A stretch of DNA of 9,344 nucleotides from Sulfitobacter sp. GTDB taxonomy: Bacteria > Pseudomonadota > Alphaproteobacteria > Rhodobacterales > Rhodobacteraceae. How positions within the stretch are numbered: the stretch's first letter is position 1; every line of letters starts with the position of its first letter. Shown piece by piece: positions 1-5,763 of the stretch. The stretch covers positions 1 through 9,344 of the forward strand of contig JAPKCR010000045.1 of NCBI GenBank assembly GCA_026421135.1, in the 5' to 3' direction. The notes under the pieces are model-generated. The model saw nothing but the letters and a program-made list of their open reading frames with translations, was not told the DNA's origin and ran no database searches. A program made the translations under genes and the position numbers.

Positions 1-1
1 G

Positions 2-325
2 GAACTTGACCCTTCGATGTTCACCAAATCGGGCATCATGGTGGGATTGGGTGAGGATCGCCAATCGGTCATTCAGGTCATGGAAGACATGCGCGCCGCC
101 GACATCGATTTCCTGACCATCGGACAATATTTGCAACCCACGCCGAAACATCACCGCGTTGACCGCTTCGTGCATCCTGACGAATTCGCATCCTATGAAA
201 AGGCGGCATTCGGCAAGGGGTTCTTGATGGTATCAGCTACGCCGCTCACTCGGTCCAGCTATCACGCAGGTGACGATTTTGCGCGGCTGCGTGCAGCCCG
301 TCTGGCCAAACTATCGGCGCGTTAG
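2..325 (+). CDS. lipA: Lipoyl synthase, C-terminal part (5' end outside window)
   Basis: This is the last 107 residues of LipA, the radical-SAM iron-sulfur enzyme that inserts two sulfurs into protein-bound octanoyl groups to make lipoate. The reading frame is open from the left edge. It shows the family's C-terminal blocks: [10 protein letters not shown], then [16 protein letters not shown], then the end motif [13 protein letters not shown]. The serine of the RSSY motif is the known ligand of the auxiliary 4Fe-4S cluster that is sacrificed as sulfur donor, so the visible part looks intact and functional. The radical-SAM CxxxCxxC motif lies outside the window. The gene ends one base before the stop of the convergent 58-codon gene, leaving no room for a separate terminator between them. 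Identification is firm from the conserved blocks. Confidence 0.96.
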   Translation, partial: ELDPSMFTKSGIMVGLGEDRQSVIQVMEDMRAADIDFLTIGQYLQPTPKHHRVDRFVHPDEFASYEKAAFGKGFLMVSATPLTRSSYHAGDDFARLRAARLAKLSAR

Positions 326-326
326 A

Positions 327-503
327 CTAGAACCGGCGGCGCATGCGTTCAGCTGTTAACCACTCGGGCCAATAGCCAAAATATTCGAGGCCAAAGATGA
401 TGGCCGCGACGACAATGATTCCGAAAATAAACTTTACCCGCTGCGGCGACGGCGGGTTTTGCACCCAGCGTTTCATCCGCATAAACCACACAACGTTCAT
501 CAT
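327..503 (-). CDS. Small single-span membrane protein coupled to hpt (58 aa)
   Basis: I do not recognise a named family. The product is 58 residues. A basic N-terminal stretch ([17 protein letters not shown]) is followed by one hydrophobic segment at about residues 24-45 ([21 protein letters not shown]) and a short charged tail ending AERMRRRF. The positive N-terminal side suggests an N-in single-span inner-membrane protein (inference). The first ATG (501-503) overlaps the hpt stop in an ATGA arrangement, which is strong support for a real, translationally coupled gene. A second ATG follows immediately (498-500). It ends convergently against lipA with one base between the two stops. Whether it has any role linked to purine salvage is unknown; the coupling may only set expression level. 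Confidence 0.72.
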   Translation of the reverse strand: MMNVVWFMRMKRWVQNPPSPQRVKFIFGIIVVAAIIFGLEYFGYWPEWLTAERMRRRF

Positions 504-1036
504 GTGAAACGCACCTTGCCGATAAAGGGCAGGTTGCGGTTGCGTTGTGCAAAATCGATGCCATAGCCCACAACAAATTCATCGGGTATTTCAAAGCCGA
601 TCCAATCGGCCTTCATGTCGACCTCGCGGCGGCTGGGTTTATCGAGCAACGCAATGGTTTTCAGCCGCGCGGGTTCGCGCGACAGCAGCAGGTTGCGGAC
701 GTGGTGAAGGGTGTGACCGGTGTCAACGATATCTTCGACAACCAACACATCACGCCCTTCGATTGCGCCGCGTAAGTCTTTGAGAATGCGGACTTCTCTG
801 TTGCTTTCCATGCCGTCGCCATAGCTGGATGCCTCAAGGAAATCGACCTCGATCGGCAAGTCCAGTTCGCGCACCAGATCGGCGATAAACACGAACGATC
901 CGCGAAGCAGCCCGACCACGGTCAGCTTGTTAGTGCCTTCGAATTCAGCCTGAATTTCACGACACAGCGTTTCGATCCGTGCGGCAATCGCCTTGGCCGA
1001 GATCATTTCATCGATGACATAAGGTCGCGTTGGCAT
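500..1036 (-). CDS. hpt: Hypoxanthine phosphoribosyltransferase
   Basis: This is a cytoplasmic purine-salvage enzyme that joins hypoxanthine (and usually guanine) to PRPP to give IMP or GMP. The 178-residue length is normal for bacterial HPRTs. The PRPP-binding loop is clear at residues 97-110 ([14 protein letters not shown]), with the two acidic residues followed by the DTG phosphate-binding turn. The pyrophosphate-binding region near LLRGS (43-47), the flexible-loop region SYGDG (71-75), and the C-terminal purine-binding block [20 protein letters not shown] are all present. The start ATG has AAGG a few bases upstream. It is divergent from the RatA-like gene across 67 bases and is followed by a coupled small membrane protein whose ATG overlaps its stop. 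No defect is visible. Confidence 0.95.
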   Translation of the reverse strand: MPTRPYVIDEMISAKAIAARIETLCREIQAEFEGTNKLTVVGLLRGSFVFIADLVRELDLPIEVDFLEASSYGDGMESNREVRILKDLRGAIEGRDVLVVEDIVDTGHTLHHVRNLLLSREPARLKTIALLDKPSRREVDMKADWIGFEIPDEFVVGYGIDFAQRNRNLPFIGKVRFT

Positions 1037-1046
1037 TGGTTTAACC

Positions 1047-1076
1047 TTGAAAAAGGGGCGTTTAAGAATTCATAAG
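1047..1076 (+). promoter_or_regulatory. Candidate sigma70-type promoter for the RatA-like gene
   Basis: TTGAAA at 1047-1052 (5 of 6 to the -35 consensus) is followed by an 18-base spacer and CATAAG at 1071-1076 (4 of 6 to TATAAT). The start codon is 27 bases further on. It lies in the only space between hpt and the START-domain gene. No equally good - strand promoter for hpt was seen here. This is a pattern match only. Confidence 0.3.
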
Positions 1077-1103
1077 GGCTAACTTCATGACAGATGGAAA
1101 TCA

Positions 1104-1559
1104 ATGCCTACCCATTCAGAGACCCGCGAACTGCCCTACACCGCCCAACAGATGTATGATCTGGTGGCCGATGTTGCATCTTACCCTGAATTTTTGCCTT
1201 GGACAGCCGCCGCGCGCATCAAAACCCGCGAGGACAAAGGCGACCACGAAGTGATGGATGCCGATCTGGTGATCAGCTTTAAAGTGTTCCGCGAACGCTT
1301 TACCAGCCGTGTGGTGCTGTGGCCTGAAAGCAAAAAGATCGACACCGAGTACCTGGACGGGCCATTCAAGTTTATGAAATCCAACTGGCATTTCGAGGAC
1401 GCGGGGCAGGGCACCTGCAAAGTGCATTTCTTTGTCGATTTCGAATTCAAGAATGTGGTGCTGCAAAAGATCATCGGCGTCGTGTTTAACGAGGCAATGC
1501 AACGCGTTGTGCGCGCCTTTGAAAAACGGGCTGCTGCATTGTATGGGGCAACAGCTTAA
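1104..1559 (+). CDS. RatA/Coq10-like START-domain protein
   Basis: The 151-residue product belongs to the polyketide-cyclase/START superfamily branch that contains yeast Coq10 and E. coli RatA. Family marks are the N-terminal strand and helix with YDLVADVASYPEFLPW, the mid-region DLVISFKVFRERFTSRV, the block LDGPFKFMKSNWHFED, and the C-terminal long helix after VFNEAMQRVVRAFEKRA. Coq10 members bind ubiquinone or its intermediates and support respiration; in alphaproteobacteria this is the more plausible role. Automated annotation as a 'RatA toxin' rests on E. coli naming, and no RatB partner gene is next to it. Placement close to lipA fits a respiratory or housekeeping context. The stop overlaps the stop of the convergent exporter gene in the shared TTAA at 1556-1559. 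Confidence 0.88.
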   Translation: MPTHSETRELPYTAQQMYDLVADVASYPEFLPWTAAARIKTREDKGDHEVMDADLVISFKVFRERFTSRVVLWPESKKIDTEYLDGPFKFMKSNWHFEDAGQGTCKVHFFVDFEFKNVVLQKIIGVVFNEAMQRVVRAFEKRAAALYGATA

Positions 1560-2179
1560 GCGCGCCGATAGAATGCAAGCCCGCCTGCCAAGATAAGCAT
1601 CACACCGCCGCAGCAACGCTCTAGCCACATGGCACCGTTGTCGCGCAGAAACTGCATCGCTTTGGCCCCCAAGCCCGCATAGACCGCCATAATCGCTACA
1701 TCGATTGCAACGAAATACACTGCCAGTGTGGCGTATTGGGCGGCCAACGGCTGGGACATATCCACGAATTGCGGCAAGAACGCTGCAAAAAACAGATACC
1801 CCTTGGGATTTGTCACCGCGACCAGAAAGCTTTTTCGGAAGATGCGGCGTGGCACACCAGTGTCAGCATGGTTTGCGCAGCCTTGGGAAAAACTTCCGTC
1901 GGATCGCAACATTTGCACACCAAGCAAAACCAAATAGGCAACACCCAACCATTTTATCACGGCAAACCAAAAGGCTGAGGTAGCAAGGACCGCGCCCAAT
2001 CCAAGGGCCACAGCAACCATCAAAACCAGATCTGACAGTCCGGCACCCAGTATTCCGGCACCCGCGCGGGCAAACCCATAGCGTGATCCGTTGGAGAGTG
2101 CCAACAGAACCGTCGGGCCGGGGGTTGCTACCGTGACTGTGACCACGGCGCAAAATGCGAACAGCGTTTGATCTATCAT
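1556..2179 (-). CDS. LysE/RhtB-family amino-acid exporter
   Basis: The 207-residue product is an inner-membrane translocator of the LysE superfamily, whose members export amino acids or related small molecules. The N-terminal first span carries the family motif TPGPTVLLALSNGSRYGF (about residues 18-35). Later comes NPKGYLFFAAFLPQFV, the second conserved block. About six hydrophobic spans are visible. The frame is open upstream, but the ATG at 2177-2179 is preferred because it overlaps the DUF1772 gene's stop as ATGA and gives the family's normal N terminus. It is the second gene of a two-gene operon divergent from a TetR repressor, so it is probably induced by that repressor's ligand. The transported compound cannot be told from sequence. 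Confidence 0.9.
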   Translation of the reverse strand: MIDQTLFAFCAVVTVTVATPGPTVLLALSNGSRYGFARAGAGILGAGLSDLVLMVAVALGLGAVLATSAFWFAVIKWLGVAYLVLLGVQMLRSDGSFSQGCANHADTGVPRRIFRKSFLVAVTNPKGYLFFAAFLPQFVDMSQPLAAQYATLAVYFVAIDVAIMAVYAGLGAKAMQFLRDNGAMWLERCCGGVMLILAGGLAFYRRA

Positions 2180-2706
2180 GTTTTCATCTCTTTCAGGGTC
2201 ATCAGGGCATATCCGGTGAGGGCGAGGCTGATCCCACTCGCGACGGTGCGGGCAATGTTCCAGACCTGCCATTTCGCCGAATAATCGCCCCAGATTTGTG
2301 CAGCCATTGTTGGATCATCGGGAATGGCGACAAGCGCCAAGGCTTCGTTCATGGGGACGTTTACCATCATCGTGGCAATCAGCCCGCCAAAGAAATAGAT
2401 CACCCCAGCCACCAGAAAAGCGACGGCTGCACGGCTGCGTGCGTTCCGCCACGCCACCACGCTTGTAAGAATCAGGACAACGGGCGTGCCAAAGAAGGCT
2501 GGTGCAAAGACGGCGTTGCGCACCGATCCGTTCATCGCCTGCATTGCTGCAATCGCAACCTTCGGGTCGGCAGCATCCAGCCCCCACATGGTCGAACAAA
2601 TCCAAGCATAGAAAAACCCGAATATCGCCCCCGCCAAAAGCAGCGAGATCAGGGCAAGGCTGGTGAGCAGAATAGGTGGATTGGTGGGATGGAATTGGCG
2701 TGTCAT
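2176..2706 (-). CDS. DUF1772 (anthrone-oxygenase-like) membrane protein
   Basis: The 176-residue protein has about four membrane spans (near residues 13-35, 65-86, 94-115 and 150-170). It fits the DUF1772 family, which is annotated as anthrone oxygenase-like by distant similarity to a fungal enzyme. The biochemical role of the bacterial members is not established. Family marks are NVPMNE (116-121) and the W-x6-W-x-x-WN-x-x-R pattern around 139-153 (WGDYSAKWQVWNIAR). A good Shine-Dalgarno AAAGGAG (plus-strand 2713-2719) lies six bases before the ATG. It is the first gene of the operon with the LysE-type exporter (4-base overlap) and is divergent from the tetR-like gene. The family call is fairly firm; the function is open. 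Confidence 0.82.
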   Translation of the reverse strand: MTRQFHPTNPPILLTSLALISLLLAGAIFGFFYAWICSTMWGLDAADPKVAIAAMQAMNGSVRNAVFAPAFFGTPVVLILTSVVAWRNARSRAAVAFLVAGVIYFFGGLIATMMVNVPMNEALALVAIPDDPTMAAQIWGDYSAKWQVWNIARTVASGISLALTGYALMTLKEMKT

Positions 2707-2721
2707 GACGGCTCCTTTAAG

Positions 2722-2737
2722 CGTAATACGTATTACG
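2722..2737. promoter_or_regulatory. Perfect 16-bp palindrome, probable TetR-family operator (site 1)
   Basis: CGTAATACGTATTACG is perfectly self-complementary. It lies between the Shine-Dalgarno of the DUF1772 gene and its predicted -10, near the expected transcription start. TetR-family dimers typically bind such 14-18 bp palindromes next to their own gene. Binding by this particular regulator is inference. Confidence 0.75.
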
Positions 2738-2738
2738 G

Positions 2739-2767
2739 TTGCCCATATCCGTAATTACAGTTACGGT
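2739..2767 (+). promoter_or_regulatory. Candidate promoter of the tetR-like gene
   Basis: TTGCCC (2739-2744) and TACGGT (2762-2767) are separated by 17 bases and lie about 26 bases before the start codon. Matches to consensus are moderate (TTG conserved; TA...T conserved). It overlaps operator site 2, consistent with autoregulation. Confidence 0.35.
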
Positions 2768-2776
2768 ATCTGTCAA
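2748..2776 (-). promoter_or_regulatory. Candidate promoter of the DUF1772-LysE operon
   Basis: On the - strand, a consensus -35 TTGACA (plus 2771-2776) is followed 17 bases later by a weak -10, TACGGA (plus 2748-2753). Operator site 2 lies within this stretch. The -35 is a perfect match, while the -10 matches only 2 of 6. Confidence 0.45.
2749..2766. promoter_or_regulatory. Second dyad sharing the same half-site, probable operator (site 2)
   Basis: CCGTAATTACAGTTACGG has 6-bp inverted arms CCGTAA/TTACGG and contains the 8-bp palindrome GTAATTAC (2751-2758). The CGTAAT/ATTACG-like arms repeat those of site 1, and the centres are about 28 bp apart. It sits inside the predicted spacers of both divergent promoters, where bound repressor would block RNA polymerase in both directions. 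Confidence 0.6.
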
Positions 2777-2793
2777 CACCCAAGGAAGCCGTG

Positions 2794-3390
2794 ATGCGCA
2801 CTGAAACCAGAACCCTTCGCCAGAAACAGATCGAAGTCGCCGCCTATCAATTGCTGGAACAAAAAGGCTATGCTGGGACGTCCATGCAGGGGATTGCGCG
2901 CTTGGCAAAGGCGTCGAACGAGACACTTTATAATTGGTACGGCGACAAGCAGGGGCTGTTCAAAGCGCTGGTCGCGCGCAATGCCGCCGAGGTGAAAACG
3001 CTGTTAGAGGATGAGCTTTCTGCACAGCGTGATGCCCTTGGCATACTTGGGCTTTTGGGACCTCGGCTGTTGTCGCTGCTTCTCGGGCCACGCGCCATCG
3101 CGTTGAACCGTGCCGCTGCGGCAGATTCCAGCGGAGCTTTGGGGCAGGCGTTGTCGCAAGCCGGGCGGGAATCCGTAGCCCCCCTTTTGATCCAGGTGCT
3201 TGAGCGGGCAAAGGTAGCGGGAAAGCTATTCTATGATCGCAGTGACCAAGCGGTTGTGCTGTATCTCGACCTTCTTGTCGGTGATCTGCAAATCCGACGT
3301 GTGATCGGGGTACTGCCGCCCCCGGATGATGCGTTTTGCCAAGAACGATCCGAAAGGGCTATCAAAATGTTGGTTAAACTACTTGGGTAA
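2794..3390 (+). CDS. TetR-family transcriptional regulator
   Basis: The 198-residue product has the TetR arrangement. An N-terminal helix (RQKQIEVAAYQLLEQKGYAGTS) leads into the helix-turn-helix at about residues 29-48 (TSMQGIARLAKASNETLYNWY), then GDKQGLFKALV. A helical ligand/dimer domain follows, of the kind seen in AcrR/AefR-like members. The ATG at 2794 is chosen over the GTG at 2791 because AAGGAA (2782-2787) then lies six bases upstream. The gene is divergent from the DUF1772-LysE operon, and the 84-87 base space holds two related dyads. The expected role is repression of that operon and of itself, relieved by an unknown small molecule. It ends against amtB with a shared hairpin terminator between them. 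Confidence 0.92.
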   Translation: MRTETRTLRQKQIEVAAYQLLEQKGYAGTSMQGIARLAKASNETLYNWYGDKQGLFKALVARNAAEVKTLLEDELSAQRDALGILGLLGPRLLSLLLGPRAIALNRAAAADSSGALGQALSQAGRESVAPLLIQVLERAKVAGKLFYDRSDQAVVLYLDLLVGDLQIRRVIGVLPPPDDAFCQERSERAIKMLVKLLG

Positions 3391-3397
3391 TGTCGGC

Positions 3398-3433
3398 AAA
3401 AAAATGTCCCCGCAAATATATGCAGGGACATTT
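3398..3433 (-). terminator. Intrinsic terminator of amtB, probably also used by the tetR-like gene
   Basis: Arms 3402-3414 and 3421-3433 pair over 13 bp with one C/A mismatch around a six-base loop (AATATA). Read on the - strand, the hairpin runs into seven U residues (A-run 3398-3404 on the + strand), a standard Rho-independent terminator for amtB. Read on the + strand it is followed by only three T, so termination of the tetR-like gene would be weaker. Confidence 0.85.
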
Positions 3434-3469
3434 GGTCGCTTCACTAGAGTATAGGACGAGACAGATCGT

Positions 3470-4651
3470 TTAGCTGGTCAACTCATATGCCCGCTCACCG
3501 TGCACAGCCAGATCAAGGCCGGTTGTTTCGACTTCCTCGGACACCCGCAGCGGGGTGATCGCTTTGCAGATGTACACCAATACGACAGTCACAACTGTGG
3601 TATAGATGCCAACAATCGCCAGCGACCCTATTTGCGCCACCCAAGTGCCTGCGCCGAAGAACGCGATCATGATCGTGCCAAAGATACCGCCCACACCGTG
3701 TACGGCAAAGACGTCCAGCGTATCGTCGATCTTGGCTTTGTTTCGAATAAATACCACGGCTTCTTGGCACAGCACACCAGCGACGGCCCCGATGATCAGC
3801 GCCTCCCATGGGCCGACAAAACCGGACGCAGGGGTGATCGATGCCAAACCGGCAATCGTGCCAGTGACGATACCGACCATTGACGATTTGCCAAACTTGA
3901 CCCGCTCCCACAGCGCCCAGGACAGCGATGCCGTCGCGGCCGAGATATGGGTGACCGTGATCGCCATTGCTGCGCCACCGTCAGCCGCCAGTTGCGAGCC
4001 GCCGTTAAAGCCGAACCAACCGACCCACAGCATCGCCGCGCCAATCATTACGAAACCGGGGTTGTGCGGTGGTGTGTAGTTGTTTTTGCGCGGCCCCAAG
4101 AAGAACGCGATGATCAGCGCCGCCAGACCTGCGGTTTCATGCACCACAATGCCGCCCGCGAAATCCCGCACGCCAGTGTCGCCAAAGATCCCGCCGTCAG
4201 CCAGGAAACCTCCGCCCCAGACCCAGTGGACCACAGGCGCATAGCAAATCAGCATCCACAGCCCCGAAAACAGCATCACAAAACCGAATCCGACACGCTC
4301 GACATAGGCACCGACGATCAGCGCGGGGGTTATGATGGCGAATGTCATCTGGAACGCAAAGAACAGGATCTCTGGTAGGGTGCCAGACAGGCTGTCGGCG
4401 GTAATGCCGTTCAGGCCCAACTTGTCAAAGCCGCCCCAAAACCCGGATGTGCCGGATCCGAATGCAATGGAATAGCCGACGAAAAACCAAAGGACGCTCA
4501 TCAGGCAGGCGATGGCATAGCAATGCATGAACACGCTAAGCACGTTGCGGCTTCGCACAAGCCCGCCATAAAACAACGCAAGCCCCGGCAATGTCATAAA
4601 CAAGACCAAGGCCGTCGCGGTCATGATCCAGGCTGTATCAGCAGCATTCAT
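3470..4651 (-). CDS. amtB: Ammonium channel/transporter AmtB
   Basis: The 393-residue inner-membrane protein has about eleven spans and forms the Amt/MEP/Rh-type conduction pore for ammonium/ammonia, acting as a trimer in known members. The twin pore histidines are present: H171 in DFAGGIVVHETAG and H318 in DVFAVHGVGGIFGT. Other Amt signatures are GLALFYGGLVRSRNVLSV near the N terminus, FQMTFAIITPALIVGA (pore-entrance Phe region), HWVWGGGFL and GWFGFNGGS. The ATG at 4649-4651 is chosen because a G-rich GGGGGAA lies about eight bases upstream and the first span then begins almost at once. The 20 residues possible upstream of it look non-coding. No glnK lies directly upstream, unlike the usual glnK-amtB pair. 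Upstream GCC-N9-GGC dyads suggest NtrC control. Confidence 0.95.
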   Translation of the reverse strand: MNAADTAWIMTATALVLFMTLPGLALFYGGLVRSRNVLSVFMHCYAIACLMSVLWFFVGYSIAFGSGTSGFWGGFDKLGLNGITADSLSGTLPEILFFAFQMTFAIITPALIVGAYVERVGFGFVMLFSGLWMLICYAPVVHWVWGGGFLADGGIFGDTGVRDFAGGIVVHETAGLAALIIAFFLGPRKNNYTPPHNPGFVMIGAAMLWVGWFGFNGGSQLAADGGAAMAITVTHISAATASLSWALWERVKFGKSSMVGIVTGTIAGLASITPASGFVGPWEALIIGAVAGVLCQEAVVFIRNKAKIDDTLDVFAVHGVGGIFGTIMIAFFGAGTWVAQIGSLAIVGIYTTVVTVVLVYICKAITPLRVSEEVETTGLDLAVHGERAYELTS

Positions 4652-4763
4652 CGGTGAATTCCCCCCAATTATATTAACTTGGAGGGTGAAAAAGCGGATG
4701 AGGTCACGCAACGAAAGTCAAAAATCGGGCAGACTGGCCATTTAATCGTGCATTTATGCAATT

Positions 4764-4791
4764 GCCTCATAGATAGGCCCATAAAAGCGGC
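4764..4791 (-). promoter_or_regulatory. Two overlapping GCC-N9-GGC dyads upstream of amtB, possible NtrC sites
   Basis: Reading toward amtB, GCC-gcttttatg-GGC (plus 4777-4791) is followed by GCC-tatctatga-GGC (plus 4764-4778). The two share a central GGCC and both have AT-rich cores. This resembles the CGCC-N9-GGC motif I recall for Rhodobacter capsulatus NtrC, with the first base differing (TGCC, GGCC). The sites lie 113-140 bases before the amtB start codon. The rest of this 157-base gap (4652-4808) holds TGCATTTATGCA (4749-4760), an imperfect palindrome, and no convincing sigma54 element. Confidence 0.4.
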
Positions 4792-4808
4792 ATGTGCCTA
4801 ATTAATAA

Positions 4809-5285
4809 TCACTTTGAAACTGCGCCTAATACCAGCCCCAAGGCATGATCGCGTGCGGCCATACGAACATATCCGCGCCCGACTGCCCCATACTCTTGGG
4901 TCTCTGCATGCACATGATCAGTCGTAGCGAGGGCAAAGCAGACGCGCCCCTCGGGCTTGTGTTCGGACCCGCCTGGGCCTGCGATACCCGTGATCGACAC
5001 GGCGATCTGTGCAATCGACCGTCCAAGCGCCCCCTGCGCCATTTCGCGAGCGACCTCTTCTGAAACAGCGCCATGTGCGTCGAGCGTTGCAGGCATGACG
5101 CCCAACAAATCGATCTTGGCGGCGTTGGTATACGTCACAAAGCCACGGTCAAACATCGCGGATGATCCAGGCAAATCGGTCAGCGCCGCCGCGACCATGC
5201 CGCCCGTACAGCTTTCTGCACATGTAATCATCACGCCACGCGCGACCGCACGTTCCAGCAAAGCCTCAGCGTCAGAGAAGCCCAT
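4809..5285 (-). CDS. pncC: CinA-family nicotinamide-nucleotide amidohydrolase (PncC type)
   Basis: The 158-residue product is the stand-alone CinA C-terminal domain. Characterised members deamidate nicotinamide mononucleotide to nicotinate mononucleotide for NAD recycling. The active-site block TCAESCTGGMVAAALTDLPGSS lies at residues 21-42 with the catalytic serine in the ESCTGG segment. FVTYTNAAKIDLLGV (49-63), HGAVSEEVA (71-79) and ITGIAGPGGSEHKPEG (98-113) complete the family pattern. The N-terminal molybdopterin-binding-like domain of full CinA is absent, as in E. coli PncC. The ATG at 5283-5285 has AGGA seven bases upstream and overlaps pgpA by 14 bases. An earlier TTG at 5306 in the same frame is less likely. 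It is the last gene of the ispDF-pgpA-pncC operon, and I see no clear terminator after it. Confidence 0.92.
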   Translation of the reverse strand: MGFSDAEALLERAVARGVMITCAESCTGGMVAAALTDLPGSSAMFDRGFVTYTNAAKIDLLGVMPATLDAHGAVSEEVAREMAQGALGRSIAQIAVSITGIAGPGGSEHKPEGRVCFALATTDHVHAETQEYGAVGRGYVRMAARDHALGLVLGAVSK

Positions 5286-5763
5286 GATACAGTCCTGCCA
5301 GACCAATCACGCAGAACATGGCAAAGATGCCGGCGATCACATCATCCAACATCACGCCAAGCGGGTCTCCGCGTCGGTCGGCCCAGCCCACAAGCAAGGG
5401 TTTCCAGATGTCGAACAGCCGAAAGAATACGAACGCCGCTATCCATCCGGGCCACATGACAAGGATATTCAACCCCATCGACCATGCCGCATAGCTAAGC
5501 GGCAACAAGGCGATCCATTGGCCCGCGACCTCGTCTATTACAATTTCGGAGGGGTCATGGTCATCGCTGCCCGCGGTCATCCGTGCTGTCGCCCACCATC
5601 CGGCGGTAAAAGCGACAAGGATGCCAATCACCAGCAATGGAAAACCGCCGATCACATGCAACAACCACGCCCATGGCAGGGCAACCAACGACCCCCAAGT
5701 GCCGGGGGCAGGGCGGATGTATCCGACGCCGAAAACAGTACCGATCAGGTTCGCAAGTTTCAT
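5272..5763 (-). CDS. pgpA: Phosphatidylglycerophosphatase A
   Basis: The 163-residue inner-membrane enzyme removes phosphate from phosphatidylglycerophosphate to give phosphatidylglycerol. Family marks are [13 protein letters not shown] (14-26), the acidic [15 protein letters not shown] (70-84), FRLFDIWKP (114-122) and the C-terminal [10 protein letters not shown] (136-145). The Asp/Glu residues in these blocks match those considered metal-binding or catalytic in the family. Hydrophobic segments between them fit four spans. The ATG at 5761-5763 overlaps the ispDF stop as ATGA; sequence upstream in frame belongs to an antisense-like extension and is not used. Overlaps on both sides make it the middle gene of a tightly coupled operon. 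Nothing is missing. Confidence 0.95.
   Translation of the reverse strand: MKLANLIGTVFGVGYIRPAPGTWGSLVALPWAWLLHVIGGFPLLVIGILVAFTAGWWATARMTAGSDDHDPSEIVIDEVAGQWIALLPLSYAAWSMGLNILVMWPGWIAAFVFFRLFDIWKPLLVGWADRRGDPLGVMLDDVIAGIFAMFCVIGLAGLYHGLL

Noticed and set aside
1116..1628. A 170-codon - strand frame antisense to the RatA-like gene
   Set aside because: It mirrors a real START-domain gene and continues through the end of the convergent exporter gene. No motif supports it.
2180..2272. Upstream in-frame extension of the LysE-family gene to 2272
   Set aside because: It would place 31 charged residues before the first membrane span and overlap the DUF1772 gene deeply. The ATG at 2179 overlapping the stop gives the family's usual N terminus.
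2155..2754. A 199-codon + strand frame antisense to the DUF1772 gene
   Set aside because: It is rich in His, Cys, Arg and Gly with no hydrophobic core or motif, and it runs across the operator region. It is a shadow of the - strand gene.
4749..4760. TGCATTTATGCA as an enteric-type NtrC site
   Set aside because: Its arms TGCAT/ATGCA have a 2-base centre, while the enteric site has GCAC and GTGC arms about 7 bases apart. Too short and wrongly spaced to claim.
4786..4802. A terminator hairpin after pncC (GGCA-CA-TGCC followed by GCTTTT)
   Set aside because: The stem is only 3-4 bp with a 2-4 base loop, too weak for an intrinsic terminator. The GC bases are better explained as part of the dyads upstream of amtB.
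4652..4808. A sigma54 (GG-N10-GC) promoter upstream of amtB
   Set aside because: No GG and GC pair at the required spacing was found on the - strand. The closest arrangements have 7, 8 or 13 bases between them.
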